64,000 nt of DNA. Source: Bathymodiolus brooksi (lineage: Eukaryota > Mollusca > Bivalvia > Mytilida > Modiolidae). Location: positions 48,130,646 to 48,194,645 of the forward strand of contig OY804582.1 in NCBI GenBank assembly GCA_963680875.1. The letters run 5' to 3'. The notes under the pieces were generated by a model. That model searched no databases, was not told the DNA's origin, and saw nothing but the letters and a program-made list of their open reading frames with translations. How positions within the stretch are numbered: position 1 is the first letter of the stretch; the number at the start of each line of letters is the position of its first letter. Position numbers and translations under genes: made by a program. Positions 56,501 to 63,799 of the stretch are shown in pieces.

Positions 56501-57545
56501 CATCACATTGTACTACAATTAAACAATATGGAAAATGCCATGTAATTTTCATGTATATTTTCAATAAATAAAGTAGAAATTTGTCCATAAAGTACACCAA
56601 CTTATTTCTTCTTTACCTATATGTATTTACTTTTAGGATATATGTTCAGTTGTCCAAGATTTGTGTCAGGTTGGTGCACTGACAAATGACAAGATGAAGG
56701 AGTACATTGATGTTGCACAAGAGTGTAAAAGATATTTGAAAACAGATTATAAGGTAATATTTGAGAGATATAGAATAATGGCAGATTTGAAAGTAAAACA
56801 GAAATTATCAATAGTATTACACTAAGCCTCATAGGGCATTATTTGATGCTAGTGAACCTTTAAATCTGATGTTATTATTCTTGTCTACAGTCAAGGAAAT
56901 TAGAAATTTGAATCCACAGGACATTCGGTCCTGTGAACTGTGAGGAATTACAGGACCGAACTAGATTTTACAGGACCGACAATAAAATAATGATTTTTTT
57001 TTAAATAATAAATTAATTTTATTTAAGTGTCACATATTGATTGCATTAAACTTACAATCACAAACAGCAATATCTACAATTAGACAGTGGCGTAAAGGTT
57101 AGTGTGCGAGTGCTCATGGGTTCGTGCTCCAGTCGGGTCAAATCAAAGACTATAAAATTGGTATTTGTTGCTTCTTTCAAATGTAACTTTATTTTAGTAA
57201 GACAAAATTCAGAAATGTTAATTTTAAAAAAGTGCAGTCCAATATATGAAACTCAAGTTTGGATGCATATTACAGGTACACATTACCGAGTCATCATCTG
57301 TTCCTGACCATTGCCGAATATTTGCCCTTAGTGACAAATTAGGAACTTTTGGCTGCAAATGTGAACATGAACATGATATGGTGTGTGTCAATTGTGAACA
57401 AATTCATGAGTTACTCTCTTCTCTAACCAACTTAATTTTGGAAAGTGATCTGAAAGATAAGGAGGAGAACAGAGATGATTACCAGTACAAATTTTCTCAG
57501 GCACAAAGTAATATAATTAATTGGAAGACACATATTGTTAGATAA
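33713..57545 (+). CDS. Transposon-derived multi-exon gene, uncharacterised invertebrate family, catalytic core missing
   Basis: Exons 33713(or ATG 33754)-33979, 52400-52494, 53450-53512, 54029-54100, 54550-55243, 55749-55852, 56637-56753 and 57276-57545 are all GT/AG. All junctions keep phase. From ATG 33754 they give 546 codons plus TAA. I recognise the central part (RQRMDPHKLDIFLDFI, ECSATVRKAFEGIDYY, AEGGRAFQ, YLKTDYK, DHCRIFALSD, CEHEHDMVC, NWKTHIVR) as a large family of uncharacterised cnidarian and molluscan proteins. From memory, an RNase H-like transposase-type core follows WKxHxVR in that family. Here a stop follows at once, and the family's C-terminal domain appears out of frame at 57557-57955. 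Function unknown; it may be a decayed transposon gene or a domesticated derivative. The first intron (18.4 kb) is filled with other transposons. Confidence 0.65.
34015..34930. mobile_element. MITE-like element with GGCCTTA/TAAGGCC inverted arms
   Basis: The left arm (34015-34105) reads gttgattcggccttagttga then gcggcctcagtt. The right arm (34760-34915) reads aaggccgcatcaactacggc and cataaggccgaaacaac, which is its reverse complement in outline. Outer ends are tacaagcccacc and ggcgggcctgtaag. No ORF is present. A second nested inverted repeat is at 34174-34317. Confidence 0.6.
34174..34317. repeat. 144-bp inverted repeat with perfect 13-bp ends
   Basis: GTGATGGTCCTAC at 34174-34186 and GTAGGACCATCAC at 34305-34317 are exact reverse complements. 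The intervening 118 bp is not palindromic. It could be a very short MITE or the loop of a hairpin inside the larger element. Confidence 0.75.
34931..36767. other. No gene seen
   Basis: AT-rich. The motif acaggcccg recurs at 34920-34945 and 36410, so relics of the preceding element may extend here. A 76-codon frame at 36392-36622 is not supported. Confidence 0.4.
36768..36777. repeat. Target-site duplication, left copy
   Basis: CACTCACACC immediately outside the left end of the foldback element; identical to 43852-43861. Confidence 0.8.
36778..37262 (+). repeat. Left terminal inverted repeat of the foldback element
   Basis: It matches the reverse complement of 43343-43851, including gatcagcaatcgttcataga, aaaatggcgg, gcatgtattctgtacattta and ttctgttggtgtacatta. 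It contains three copies of agagtccggta-like words, candidate transposase-binding sites. Confidence 0.85.
37298..37575 (+). repeat. 62-bp tandem repeat, about 4.5 copies
   Basis: The unit contains aagaatatttctaaatagaa, cgacgataaaaactatttta and aatagtctgcactataagaa. It occurs only in the left arm of the foldback element, just inside the conserved TIR. Confidence 0.9.
37576..38930. other. Interior of foldback element, left side
   Basis: AT-rich diverged repeats (ttatggcttctttnnnncat and attaaatacagattttcatg words, also at 43190-43220). A tgctgagccaggctcagca hairpin lies near 38450-38470, whose inverted partner is at 43000-43040. No gene is seen. Confidence 0.6.
38931..41869 (+). mobile_element. 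R4 element (AGCTCACCTG head) with 635-bp internal tandem units, nested in the foldback element
   Basis: Head ttttttagctcacctggcct, then ttaggccatgtgagctattg and (cgtccgtcgtc)n. Tail ccaggtgagcgattacaggc, then a ggctcctgggagcc hairpin and ctctgg. The interior is 3-4 copies of a 635-bp unit (compare 39396, 40031 and 40665), each with repeated ccaagatggccgcc and accgattatgcaaattag words. It has no genuine ORF. It probably inserted into the foldback element after that had landed, or was captured by it. Confidence 0.8.
41870..43342. other. Interior of foldback element, right side
   Basis: Very AT-rich. It contains the inverted partner of the left ctgagc hairpin region (about 42990-43075) and two tandem copies of a roughly 170-bp unit (43085-43342). 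No gene is seen. Confidence 0.6.
43343..43851 (-). repeat. Right terminal inverted repeat of the foldback element
   Basis: Partner of 36778-37262. It is about 25 bp longer because of extra taccggact/tccggactct words near the outer end (43805-43838). Confidence 0.85.
43852..43861. repeat. Target-site duplication, right copy
   Basis: CACTCACACC immediately outside the right end; identical to 36768-36777. Confidence 0.8.
43862..44531. other. Spacer between foldback element and LINE; nothing seen
   Basis: AT-rich sequence with no recognised motif. Confidence 0.5.
44532..44559 (-). repeat. LINE poly-A tail (T28 on plus strand)
   Basis: An uninterrupted run of 28 T on the plus strand at the 3' end of the minus-strand LINE, as expected for target-primed reverse transcription. 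Confidence 0.75.
44804..45433 (-). pseudogene. LINE ORF2, C-terminal domain, frameshifted
   Basis: The minus strand encodes VTNKVKEFQWKCLHNINYTE, then a CHLCQIRDNDETKQHLYFKC segment, a CX2C...HX4C motif common at the C-terminus of L1-like ORF2. It ends with an open stretch (45130-44804) finishing KLELFRNNI and stop. Frame changes occur around 45200-45340. Confidence 0.7.
45434..46489 (-). pseudogene. LINE ORF2, reverse transcriptase thumb and linker (downstream half)
   Basis: It begins NDESVKKSFDILTIYEKASG and SKVNYEKTKGMYIGSAKN, the segment that follows the FADDT box in L1/Tx1 reverse transcriptases. It continues open for over 320 codons to TAA at 45434. It is in the same frame as the upstream half at 48116-48865, because the intervening insert is 1632 bp, a multiple of three. 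Confidence 0.85.
46488..48119 (+). mobile_element. R4 element inserted in LINE reverse transcriptase gene
   Basis: Head tttttagctcacctgaccca, then aagggccatgtgaggtattg. Tail gtcaggtgagcgatacaggc, the hairpin ggctcagtgggctgagcc and tctag. A second head begins at about 47665, so two elements are joined or nested. The interior 46980-47660 has about four tandem units of roughly 170-190 bp with ttatttcaaaaactataaga and gagttattgccctttttt. The 3' end CTAG after a hairpin, with an A/T target junction, is Helitron-like. Alternatively the insert has a 3-bp ATT duplication (46490-48121). Confidence 0.75.
48116..48865 (-). pseudogene. LINE ORF2, reverse transcriptase palm/fingers (upstream half)
   Basis: The minus strand encodes KPNKSPGEDGIISEFY, NWRPLTLLNSDYKIIAKILA, DQKGFVKGRNI, GIIIFLDQQKAFDRVEW, SCRQGCPIAPLIYIL and CMFADDTQLF. 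These are reverse transcriptase blocks of the L1/Tx1 clade: the LDQ-KAFD and FADD aspartates are intact. The reading frame stops two codons later, inside the R4 insert. Confidence 0.92.
48866..49100 (-). pseudogene. LINE ORF2 linker, multiple frameshifts
   Basis: It continues the linker (NKMWNRIKNTEGKYKYDIDS, IDEQIKFYSKLFTTEGWDD) after a one-base change in an A-run near 49118. Further stops and shifts occur near 48900 and 48980. This confirms the element is inactive. Confidence 0.75.
49101..50277 (-). pseudogene. LINE ORF2, APE-type endonuclease
   Basis: The start ATG at 50277 gives MSLKLVTINVNGLGDN. A 7-bp tandem duplication of tagaaaa just after breaks the frame, which reopens at KRELVFNWL. 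Catalytic-type motifs follow: CLQETHC, FNIYAPN, VLGDFNCILD, SRIDFILCS and FPFSDHHLVS. These are the Glu, Asn/Asp and His positions of apurinic-like endonucleases. The frame ends at 49101 after EEGERSTRYFFELEKK. Confidence 0.9.
50278..50738. other. LINE spacer between ORF1 and ORF2
   Basis: AT-rich stretch of about 460 bp. Nothing coding is supported; the chance frame at 50252-50608 has no motif. Confidence 0.6.
50739..52211 (-). pseudogene. LINE ORF1: RNA-binding-like N-terminus, CCHC zinc knuckles, SGNH-esterase-like domain
   Basis: A single minus-strand frame of 491 codons with two in-frame stops (TAA at 51860-51858, TGA at 51371-51369). Residues about 1-150 resemble an RRM-like gag-type domain. 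Then CLHCKQ.., CYNCNDLGHLARDC and CSFCKQEGHIRRDC give two clean CX2CX4HX4C knuckles. The C-terminal 210 residues carry an SGNH-hydrolase pattern: GASN near 51380, VVMCLGTNDVSK (GxND block) and DHSGVHIGPDG (DxxH block). Esterase domains in ORF1 are known from CR1-type LINEs; here one accompanies an L1/Tx1-like ORF2. Confidence 0.85.
52400..52494 (+). CDS. Exon 2 of the transposon-derived gene
   Basis: Acceptor gtttttcag, donor gtatat. It encodes (S)VCASCRKNLCISRPKE, then SGISVISDNDTCLSK. The CxxC pair suggests zinc binding. It starts in phase 1 and ends in phase 0. Confidence 0.6.
52495..53449 (+). other. Intron; nothing else seen
   Basis: GT/AG ends, AT-rich. The 149-codon minus frame at 52568-53017 has no support. 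Confidence 0.55.
53450..53512 (+). CDS. Exon 3 of the transposon-derived gene
   Basis: Twenty-one codons between acceptor atttacag and donor gtatga: SNEEEILGRGMRRHSKDVEM and Q. It is short, charged and phase 0 on both sides. Confidence 0.6.
53513..54028 (+). other. Intron; nothing else seen
   Basis: AT-rich with GT/AG ends. Confidence 0.55.
54029..54100 (+). CDS. Exon 4 of the transposon-derived gene
   Basis: Twenty-four codons between acceptor gttgaag and donor gtaaag: VIGNIDDPCVSSQETDPSQN then SLSQ. Low complexity, phase 0 on both sides. The acceptor lacks a strong pyrimidine tract immediately upstream, although ttttcttctctg lies close by. Confidence 0.55.
54101..54549 (+). other. Intron; nothing else seen
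   Basis: AT-rich with GT/AG ends. Confidence 0.6.
54550..55243 (+). CDS. Exon 5 of the transposon-derived gene (main conserved exon)
   Basis: 231 codons plus one base between acceptor tgatttcag and donor gtaaat. It contains LESLNSFLSKCGINS, a basic segment, RQMLSILAKTMHYKSI, YRYYKAKNHSAVYG, RQRMDPHKLDIFLDFITS, DLPFGERKLRLSNGKVVETP and IIQQFKQYCVENDEVPL. The RxRMDP.KLD.F.DFI..... pattern is the part I recognise from many uncharacterised cnidarian and molluscan proteins. Confidence 0.8.
55244..55748 (+). other. Intron; nothing else seen
   Basis: AT-rich with GT/AG ends. Confidence 0.65.
55749..55852 (+). CDS. Exon 6 of the transposon-derived gene
   Basis: Acceptor ttttttcag, donor gttagt. 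It completes a Gly codon, then DSTMFKILAECSATVRKAFE and GIDYYVAEGGRAFQ. The S.R..L.GiDy..AEG..AF pattern is highly typical of the family. Confidence 0.82.
55853..56636 (+). other. Intron with hairpin-ended repeat 55930-56245
   Basis: It contains a dispersed repeat ending in an ATACCCCC/GGGGGGTAT hairpin; the remainder is AT-rich. Confidence 0.6.
55930..56245 (+). mobile_element. Short interspersed repeat ending in ATACCCCC hairpin
   Basis: It starts ctagaactgtgagtgagctc and contains ggacatacagacagaaagac then ggacgaacatggtgattcct. It ends atacccccaaactgtg and tttgtggggggtat, an inverted repeat at 56193-56221. The same hairpin type, in the opposite orientation, begins the element at 58020. Confidence 0.6.
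56637..56753 (+). CDS. Exon 7 of the transposon-derived gene
   Basis: Thirty-nine codons between acceptor acttttag and donor gtaata: DICSVVQDLCQVGALTNDKM, KEYIDVAQECKRYLKTDYK. The KRYLKTD.K end is conserved in the family. Confidence 0.82.
56754..57275 (+). other. Intron with SINE R3 head at 57080-57175
   Basis: 57080-57175 carries gcgtaaaggttagtgtgcga, gttcgtgctccagtcg and aaaattggtatttgttgctt, the start of R3. A pair of acaggaccga words at 56970-56990 is noted. Nothing else is seen. Confidence 0.6.
57276..57545 (+). CDS. Exon 8 of the transposon-derived gene, ending in premature stop
   Basis: Acceptor catattacag. It encodes VHITESSSVPDHCRIFALSD, FGCKCEHEHDMVCVNCEQIH and FSQAQSNIINWKTHIVR, then TAA. 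H/C-rich spacing (DHC, CKCEHEHD, CVNCEQIH) suggests a zinc-binding module. In the family the coding sequence continues after WKxHxVR; here it stops. Confidence 0.75.
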   Translation, partial: VHITESSSVPDHCRIFALSDKLGTFGCKCEHEHDMVCVNCEQIHELLSSLTNLILESDLKDKEENRDDYQYKFSQAQSNIINWKTHIVR

Positions 57546-57556
57546 AGAAATCGGAT

Positions 57557-57955
57557 ATGCTAAAGACACAGTATATAAAAAAATTGTCTGAGGCACAGAT
57601 TACTCCCAAAGAAGTCACAATTTCTGGTAACTGTTCTGAAATTGAAAGCAAACAAACTCTGTCTCAAGGCTGGGGAATTAAATTGGAAAGGAAAAACAAA
57701 AGATTCACTGAAAACCAAAAGAGTTTTTTGATTGAGAGGTTTAACATTGGAGTTCAGACAGGACGCAAAGAAGACCCTGAAAATGTTTCAACATTAATGA
57801 GGAACATAAAGAATGCTGATGGCTCAAGGCACTTTTCATTAGCAGAGTTCTTAACCTTGCAGCAGATTACCAGCTTTTTTTCTAGACATTGTAGAAAGAA
57901 TGAAGCTATGAGAGAACATACCATTTCTGACCTTGAGAACACTTTACTAAATTAG
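57557..57955 (+). pseudogene. Detached C-terminal domain of the same family, out of frame
   Basis: 132 codons from ATG 57557. The core is GWGIKLERKNKRFTENQKSF, LIERFNIGVQTGRKEDPENV, MRNIKNADGSRHFSLAEFLT and QQITSFFSRHCRK. I recognise the G.TG.K.DP..V...MR...N.DG.R.F...EFLT.QQI.SFFSR pattern as the usual C-terminus of the family. It starts 12 bp after the stop of exon 8, in a different frame. The few bases between could be a deletion scar. A 38-bp splice could join them in frame but is too short to expect. Confidence 0.75.
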
Positions 57956-58019
57956 CTTATATACTTTTATAGTGTAGGGTCAATTATAGTTTATAAAATT
58001 TCTGAATATAATCTTTTTT

Positions 58020-58745
58020 ATACCCCCGCTCCCTGAAGGGGGAGGGGGGTATACTGTTTTACCTCTGTCCGTCCGTCTAAGATATTTTTCGTCGCATTTT
58101 TCTCTGTAACTGTTGATGGCAGAAATCTGATATTTGGTCACAAGCATCATACAGGTATACCATATTGTGGGTAGCGTTTTTGGACCCATCAGATTCCTAC
58201 TTCCTGTTTGCCGACTTTGTTGATTTTTATACACATTGAACATATATGCTCATTATTCGTCGCATTTTTCTCAGCAACTATTGATGGCAGAAATCTGATA
58301 TTTGGTCACAGGCTTCATATAGGTACCCCATATTGTGGGAAGCGTTTTTTTGACCCGTCAGATTCCTACTTCCTGTTTGCCGACTTAGTTGGTTTCTATA
58401 CACATTGAACATATATGCACATTTTTCGTCAAATTTTTCTCAGCAACTATTGATGGTAGAGATCTGATATTTGGTCACAAGCTTCATATAGGTACCCCAT
58501 ATCGTGGGAAGCTTTTTTGGACCCATCAGATTCCTACTTCCTGTTTGCCGACTTTGTTGATTTTCATACACATTGAACATATATGCTCATTTTTCGTCGC
58601 ATTTTTCTCAGCAACTATTGATGGCAGAAATCTGATATTTGGTCACAAGCTTCATATAGGTACCCCATATCGTGGGAAGCGTTTTTTGACCCGTCAGATT
58701 CCTACTTCCTGTTTGCCGAAGAGCAGGGGTATCATAGGTGAGCAT
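58020..58745 (+). mobile_element. Hairpin-headed repeat with four 168-bp tandem units
   Basis: It begins with a hairpin (atacccccgctccctg ... gggggaggggggtat, 58020-58053), then cctctgtccgtccgtc. Four units spaced 168-169 bp follow (ctgatatttggtca at 58127, 58295, 58464 and 58632). Each has attcctacttcctgtttgcc and cagcaactattgatgg. It ends aggggtatcataggtgagca. Chance frames inside are not genes. Confidence 0.8.
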
Positions 58746-58930
58746 TAGCTCACAGTTCATCTTGTTAAATGGACAGATACTGCAATATAGACAGCATTTT
58801 ACAACTTTATTGGGAATTATCAATTGAAAGAAGTATTCGCAGGAAAAAAACACCAGGGTTCAGAAAATATGGAAAGTATTTTTAATCGAGTTTTGTAGAG
58901 ACGATGAGGAATTTGCTTAATAAAAAATTA
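58746..58930. other. Intergenic; nothing seen
   Basis: No recognised feature. Confidence 0.5.
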
Positions 58931-59835
58931 AAGTAAGTAATATGTTTGGTTCAAAATTGGTGCATTTTACTGAGTATTCCAATATCTTTCCAAAAAATGT
59001 GGCAACAGGCCTTTACAGCAAACATTATATCAAAATTGAATTTTTTCCTAGCATATTCTATATAAATTATCTCTCCTTGACTGAAAATGCCATACTTGAT
59101 GACATACAGTGTTATTTCATTTAGTACTAGTGTTTTATATGTATAGATGTATTAGAAAAGTATTCTTTATGATTTTACATAGCTTTATTGTTGGTATTTC
59201 ATTGTGAATTTGTATGGTTGCATTTTGCACAGACCAAAAAATTGATGTTTGACCCTAGGTTTACCTTAAGGTAGTGGGAGGAAGTAAGTCAAAATCAATA
59301 ACTTTTTCTTATGCTTTGTAGAATTAAACATTGATAGATGCTTATTTAAAAATTACAATAAAATTTGCGGGGGTCACCGGCCATCTAAGTAAATATTGGA
59401 CATTTAGAATATGGGAAAAAGGGGTGTTTTTTCATTGAGTTCTGTATAGAAGATAGATATTTTCATTTTTGTTTCATAAAATTGAAAAAAAATTGATAAA
59501 TTTTGTCTATAATTGGTGAAAATGTGCCTTTTTACACGTTTATTGAATTGCATAAATAATAAAGTATGGTTACCAGGCTTTTAAAAGACTTATAGTCAAA
59601 GTTGTAATTTTTAACAGTGCATTCTATACAAATTATCTCCCCTTGGAAAAACTATAAAGTGACATTTTTGACAAATTTACACTATTATTTCATAAAGTAT
59701 CGCTGTTTTATTTATCCATGATGCTGAATGGTTTTAATGTTGGTATCTCATTATTGGTTCATTTTTCCCAATATGCTCAGAAAGAATGCTAAGTGATAGA
59801 CCCTTGGGACTACCTTAAGGTACAACATGTATATT
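58931..59835 (+). repeat. Diverged two-copy tandem duplication, about 560 bp period
   Basis: Matching landmarks in order: gcattctataca/catattctatata with aattatct.ccttg (59055 and 59620), tatttcat..agta (59115 and 59690), ttggtat.tcatt (59193 and 59740) and gaccct..g..taccttaagg (59250 and 59800). Identity is low, so the duplication is old. Confidence 0.55.
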
Positions 59836-60311
59836 GCTAATACAATTTGTTTTCAATTTATAATGAAATTGCTTTTAGTGAACATTATTTGAACTAAACA
59901 GTTGTTACTTACTACAGTTAAAAGTTAGATTTAAAAATATGCTTAAGATTTGAAATGATTGGTGAAATAAAGTAGAACTGTATGTTCGGCAAATTCTAAA
60001 AATAGCCTAACTTTGAGAAATCGTTACTATAAAACGAAATAAATACCCGCTCTGATTTGATAGTATATTGTTCTATAAGACATATTCAAACTTTTGATCA
60101 AAGTATCTTAAAATTCCTATGCTGCATGTTTTAGAGGTTAAGACTTGAAAAATCCTAAAAATCGTAAAATTCTTCAATTGGAAAATTGAAGAAACCACCT
60201 ATCTTAAATTGTCAGGCACAACACTTTCTGTACTGACTGTCATTATGCTCTTTATTGTTTTGAATGACAAAACAAAGGTGATTAAATTAAATTATTTACA
60301 TTATTGATATT
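59836..60311. other. Intergenic; nothing seen
   Basis: AT-rich, with no recognised feature. Confidence 0.5.
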
Positions 60312-61174
60312 GTTACGGGCTAGGCGGTTAACTGTAGTATCTATACTACTACCGGGTAATTTGCTGCCACCACCGATGTTGAAGGACACCGGAAACTACT
60401 CTAGATTTGACACCCAAATCTAGGGAATTATCCTGAAACTTGAAACCAAAGTCTCAGAAAAGTTGGATTAATACCACAGAAGCAGATAAAATTATACCAT
60501 ATACCGACGGGATATTATCAAGCCAATTTAGTATGGACCACGGGTTTAATTTACGAATTATAGAACACTGCACTAATATAACCGGACGAAAGAGGGAGTC
60601 TAAAATAACTTTCCAGTGCTCTAGTCTGGCAATACAATTACACTCTGCCTCTTTTGTATCAGCGGAAACCACACTGACAGCAATCGAGTAGAGAGATATA
60701 TCGGGAAAAATACTCAGACTATCGCACGGGAAAATGCAGGGGATGGCCTATCAGGTAATCAAACAGGCTCTTGTGTGGACAAAACAAGAGACACAATTAT
60801 CTTACGAGATAGAAAATAGGATACTCGCAGGGTACTTAGGAAATACCGTGAAATTAACAGAACTTGGAAGGGGGGATTTTACTTAGTATCGACAAGTAAG
60901 ATAATAAATTTAGTTCAGAATATTTTATATATTAGATATGTATAGTTATATGTGTAATTCACAATAATACAGATACAGTAAATATTATCAACCAGTGTTC
61001 AACCATTCATTGTGTTTTCAGAAACTACCAACAATATACTTAATCTTCAATCAAATATAAGATACTTAATATTCAATAGAATATAAAATACTTTGGTGTA
61101 CTGTTTGTTTATCTTGTCTACTGACTTGTGATTTATACACTAGTCTTCTCTGACCGATCTATGAACGCATAGTC

Positions 61175-61560
61175 GAATGTCAGGATGGTTTAGTATTTTA
61201 TTAAACCAAGTTTACTTTACGTATTTAACCAATTACTATATAATTGTCTTAAATGAAATTTACGCTAACCAGTTTATGAACACATAAACTGAACTGTCAG
61301 CGGGTCCTACTCACGAATATAACAGAAATAATTACACTGACCAACTTTGATTCTCAACAGTTGAATGTCAGGATGGTTTATTGTTTTATTAAACCGAGTT
61401 TACTTTAAGTATTTAACCAATTACTATATAATTGTCTTAAATGAAGTTTACGCTAACCAGTTTATGAACACATAAACCGAATTGTCAGCGGGTCCTACTC
61501 ACGAATATAACAGAAATAATTACACTGACCAACTTTGATTCTCAACAGTTGAATGTCAGG
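61175..61560. repeat. 183-bp direct repeat, two copies
   Basis: gaatgtcaggatggtttagt and caaccattcat-independent landmarks recur 183 bp apart. ccaattactatataattgtc occurs at about 61228 and 61411, and cagcgggtcctactcacgaa at about 61299 and 61482. The copies are nearly identical. Confidence 0.9.
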
Positions 61561-61654
61561 AAATTCCTATGTCCAACCTAACAAAACCTAATTTAATAAA
61601 GCAAACTACAGGTGCGGGTGGGCATGGCATGGCATGTATTTATATGTAATATGA

Positions 61655-61820
61655 ACGAAAGCTTAGAAAAAAATGATAAATTTAGCACTGACCTGAAATA
61701 CTAGCAGAAATGTCAGTGAAAGTCCGAAAATATTCCCTATAAACAAATAAATTTAGCACTGACCTGACTAGAAAGACTAGCAGAAATGTCAGTGAAAGTC
61801 CGAAAATATCCCCTATAAAT
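61655..61820. repeat. Direct repeat of about 70-80 bp, two copies
   Basis: aaatttagcactgacctga, then ctagcagaaatgtcagtgaa and agtccgaaaatat.ccctat occur twice, with a small indel between copies. Confidence 0.85.
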
Positions 61821-62769
61821 AAATAACAATCTCTGATTTCGATCTACAAGTTAATCACTTATAGAACGTAGAAAAATGAAATAATTAACTATCCTTATTA
61901 AAGTAACTTTAAACCGAACTCCACCAGAACACTAGCAAAAATGTCAGGTAAAAGAAAATACCAAATAAAATAATATTCCGTCAAAAGGAATATTCTGTTA
62001 ACGAAAAAAATCTAAAATAATTTATCGTACAGTTCGCAAATAATCGTTACTTAACTAACCTATCAAAAGAAAAATCCTTTAAAAGAATAAATTTGTAACT
62101 CAATATCGTCTGCTTTGGGAACCCGTCTGCTTTGTTCAACCTTCAAATGAGAAAAGACCCAGAGCAGAAGACGCTGCTCCTATTTATACCCAAAAATCCT
62201 GTCGGGATAACTGCCGGTATGACGACATTTTACTCCCAATCAAATCCCGGCAATGCACTCGCCAGTGAAAATAAATCCCGGCAGCCATAAAATACAAAGT
62301 ATTTACATAAACAAAATATTGTTTCATATTTAAAAATCAATACTCTATAATATTCATAAGTTTTCTTTCACACTTTAATAAACAGTTTCTTAGTTTGTCG
62401 ACACATCTTAATACAAATTCTTACGTCGACAATGACATTTGTATTTTCCCGCTAGGTAAGTTAAAAGAATGATGCATCATGGGATGCTTCACACATGACC
62501 TATATTTACCATAACAACAAGAACTGGTGTCAATACACAAAAATGTGTACGACGAAAAATACAACACTTTACGCCTTCGAACCTGGTTGAACACTGATGA
62601 ATACATTATAATTACATAACAATAATCCCGAAAGTTTGAAATACAATTTATTACGTCTATTCAAAACAATATACACAGGAAATTTAGAGCAGACAAAATC
62701 AGCTGATCGTTAGTTTTTATGAAAAAAATTGGTTCCTGTATTTTGATGGGTAAAATCCCTTTTGTCACA

Positions 62770-63799
62770 TTTACCCCCACTTTAGTTTTCAGTGTCCTCA
62801 CGAAAACAAAACATAAACTTGTTTCTAAACTTTAATAATGAACAATAACTTTAAAACAACTGAACACAATATAACATAATTTCAAATTATGCTTTTCACG
62901 TACTTCATTTTACCCATTTCCCACACACTAAGCACAAAATATTTTAAATTTCCACATCTGATCTTTAACATAATATACTCAAGATAAAAGTCTAAGTTTT
63001 CTCTTCCATTAACTTTTAAATTTCATTAAAAAAAACCAATTTCATGCTAATTTAATAGATAAAATTCAAAGGCAATATTAAGATGCAAATAGTATGACTT
63101 ACTTGAAATACACATTTCCTTTTCTTTAAAACATTGCAAAATACTTTTGAAAAAAAAACAATTTAACAACAAGGAATCATCTCATTACTCAGGAAAAATT
63201 ATCACACCTTACTTAGCGTTATATCACACCTTACTTAGTGCCCATAACTCAAAACACCTCAACCACTTCGTTGTTTATAAGTATTCATTTTAGAATACTA
63301 AAAATGTACAATCAACAATAATTAAAAAATCCACCCAAGATAGCACGTACATTATCTCAACGTCTGGTACTATCAAAAGTTTCCCTTATAGTATGAATCA
63401 TTATCTCAATGATCCGTACTCACAAACAATGTTAACAATAACAATATGTTAAATACACCCAAGACAGTACCTACGTTAGCTCAACGTCTTGTACTGACAT
63501 ATTACCTATTAGTATACACATTATCTTATACCTACTTTAAAATATCAATTTACAATACAAACCATATTTACTGAATTCAAAATGTAAGGCCAAGGATGAC
63601 AATTACATTTCATAAAATTTTGCATAGAAAACAATTTACAATTCAATTACCTAACTTTAATATAGTCTATAACTAATGTCCATAAAAATGTTCATTTTGT
63701 CACAATCCTGTGAATTCTTCTTCTGTGTCTTTTCAGGCTGGACTCTTCATCTGAATGGTGGTCCCTGACAAATTCTATAGATTCGGCATCGGTTATATT
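62770..63799 (-). other. Purine tract and putative retrotransposon internal 3' region; no ORF seen
   Basis: After the tract at 62770-62785 the sequence is AT-rich. It holds two roughly repeated segments near 63330-63390 and 63460-63515 (cacccaaga.agcacgtac and tctcaacgtctggtact words). A short doublet cacaccttacttagcg/cacaccttacttagtg lies at 63205-63240. No gag or pol motif is visible on either strand. Confidence 0.4.

Larger units (their letters stand above)
60312..62769 (-). mobile_element. Putative long LTR (2.46 kb) of a minus-strand LTR retrotransposon
   Basis: Read on the minus strand it starts TGTGACAAAAGGGATTTTAC and ends ccgcctagcccgtaaca, giving TGT...ACA ends. Immediately before the start, on the minus strand, lies ctaaagtgggggtaaa, a good polypurine tract. 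The block would thus be the 3' LTR, with the internal region to the right. It contains two internal tandem duplications (61175-61560 and 61655-61820) and no convincing ORF. The second LTR is outside the window, so this rests on end motifs only. Confidence 0.5.

Noticed and set aside
57534..57571. A 38-bp intron joining WKTHI to the C-terminal domain in frame
   Set aside because: GT and AG are present and the phase fits, but 38 bp is shorter than introns expected in molluscs. A deletion with frameshift is simpler.
58208..58853. Overlapping frames with repeated FVAFFSATIDGRNLIFGH
   Set aside because: They are produced by the 168-bp (56-codon) tandem unit of a dispersed repeat.
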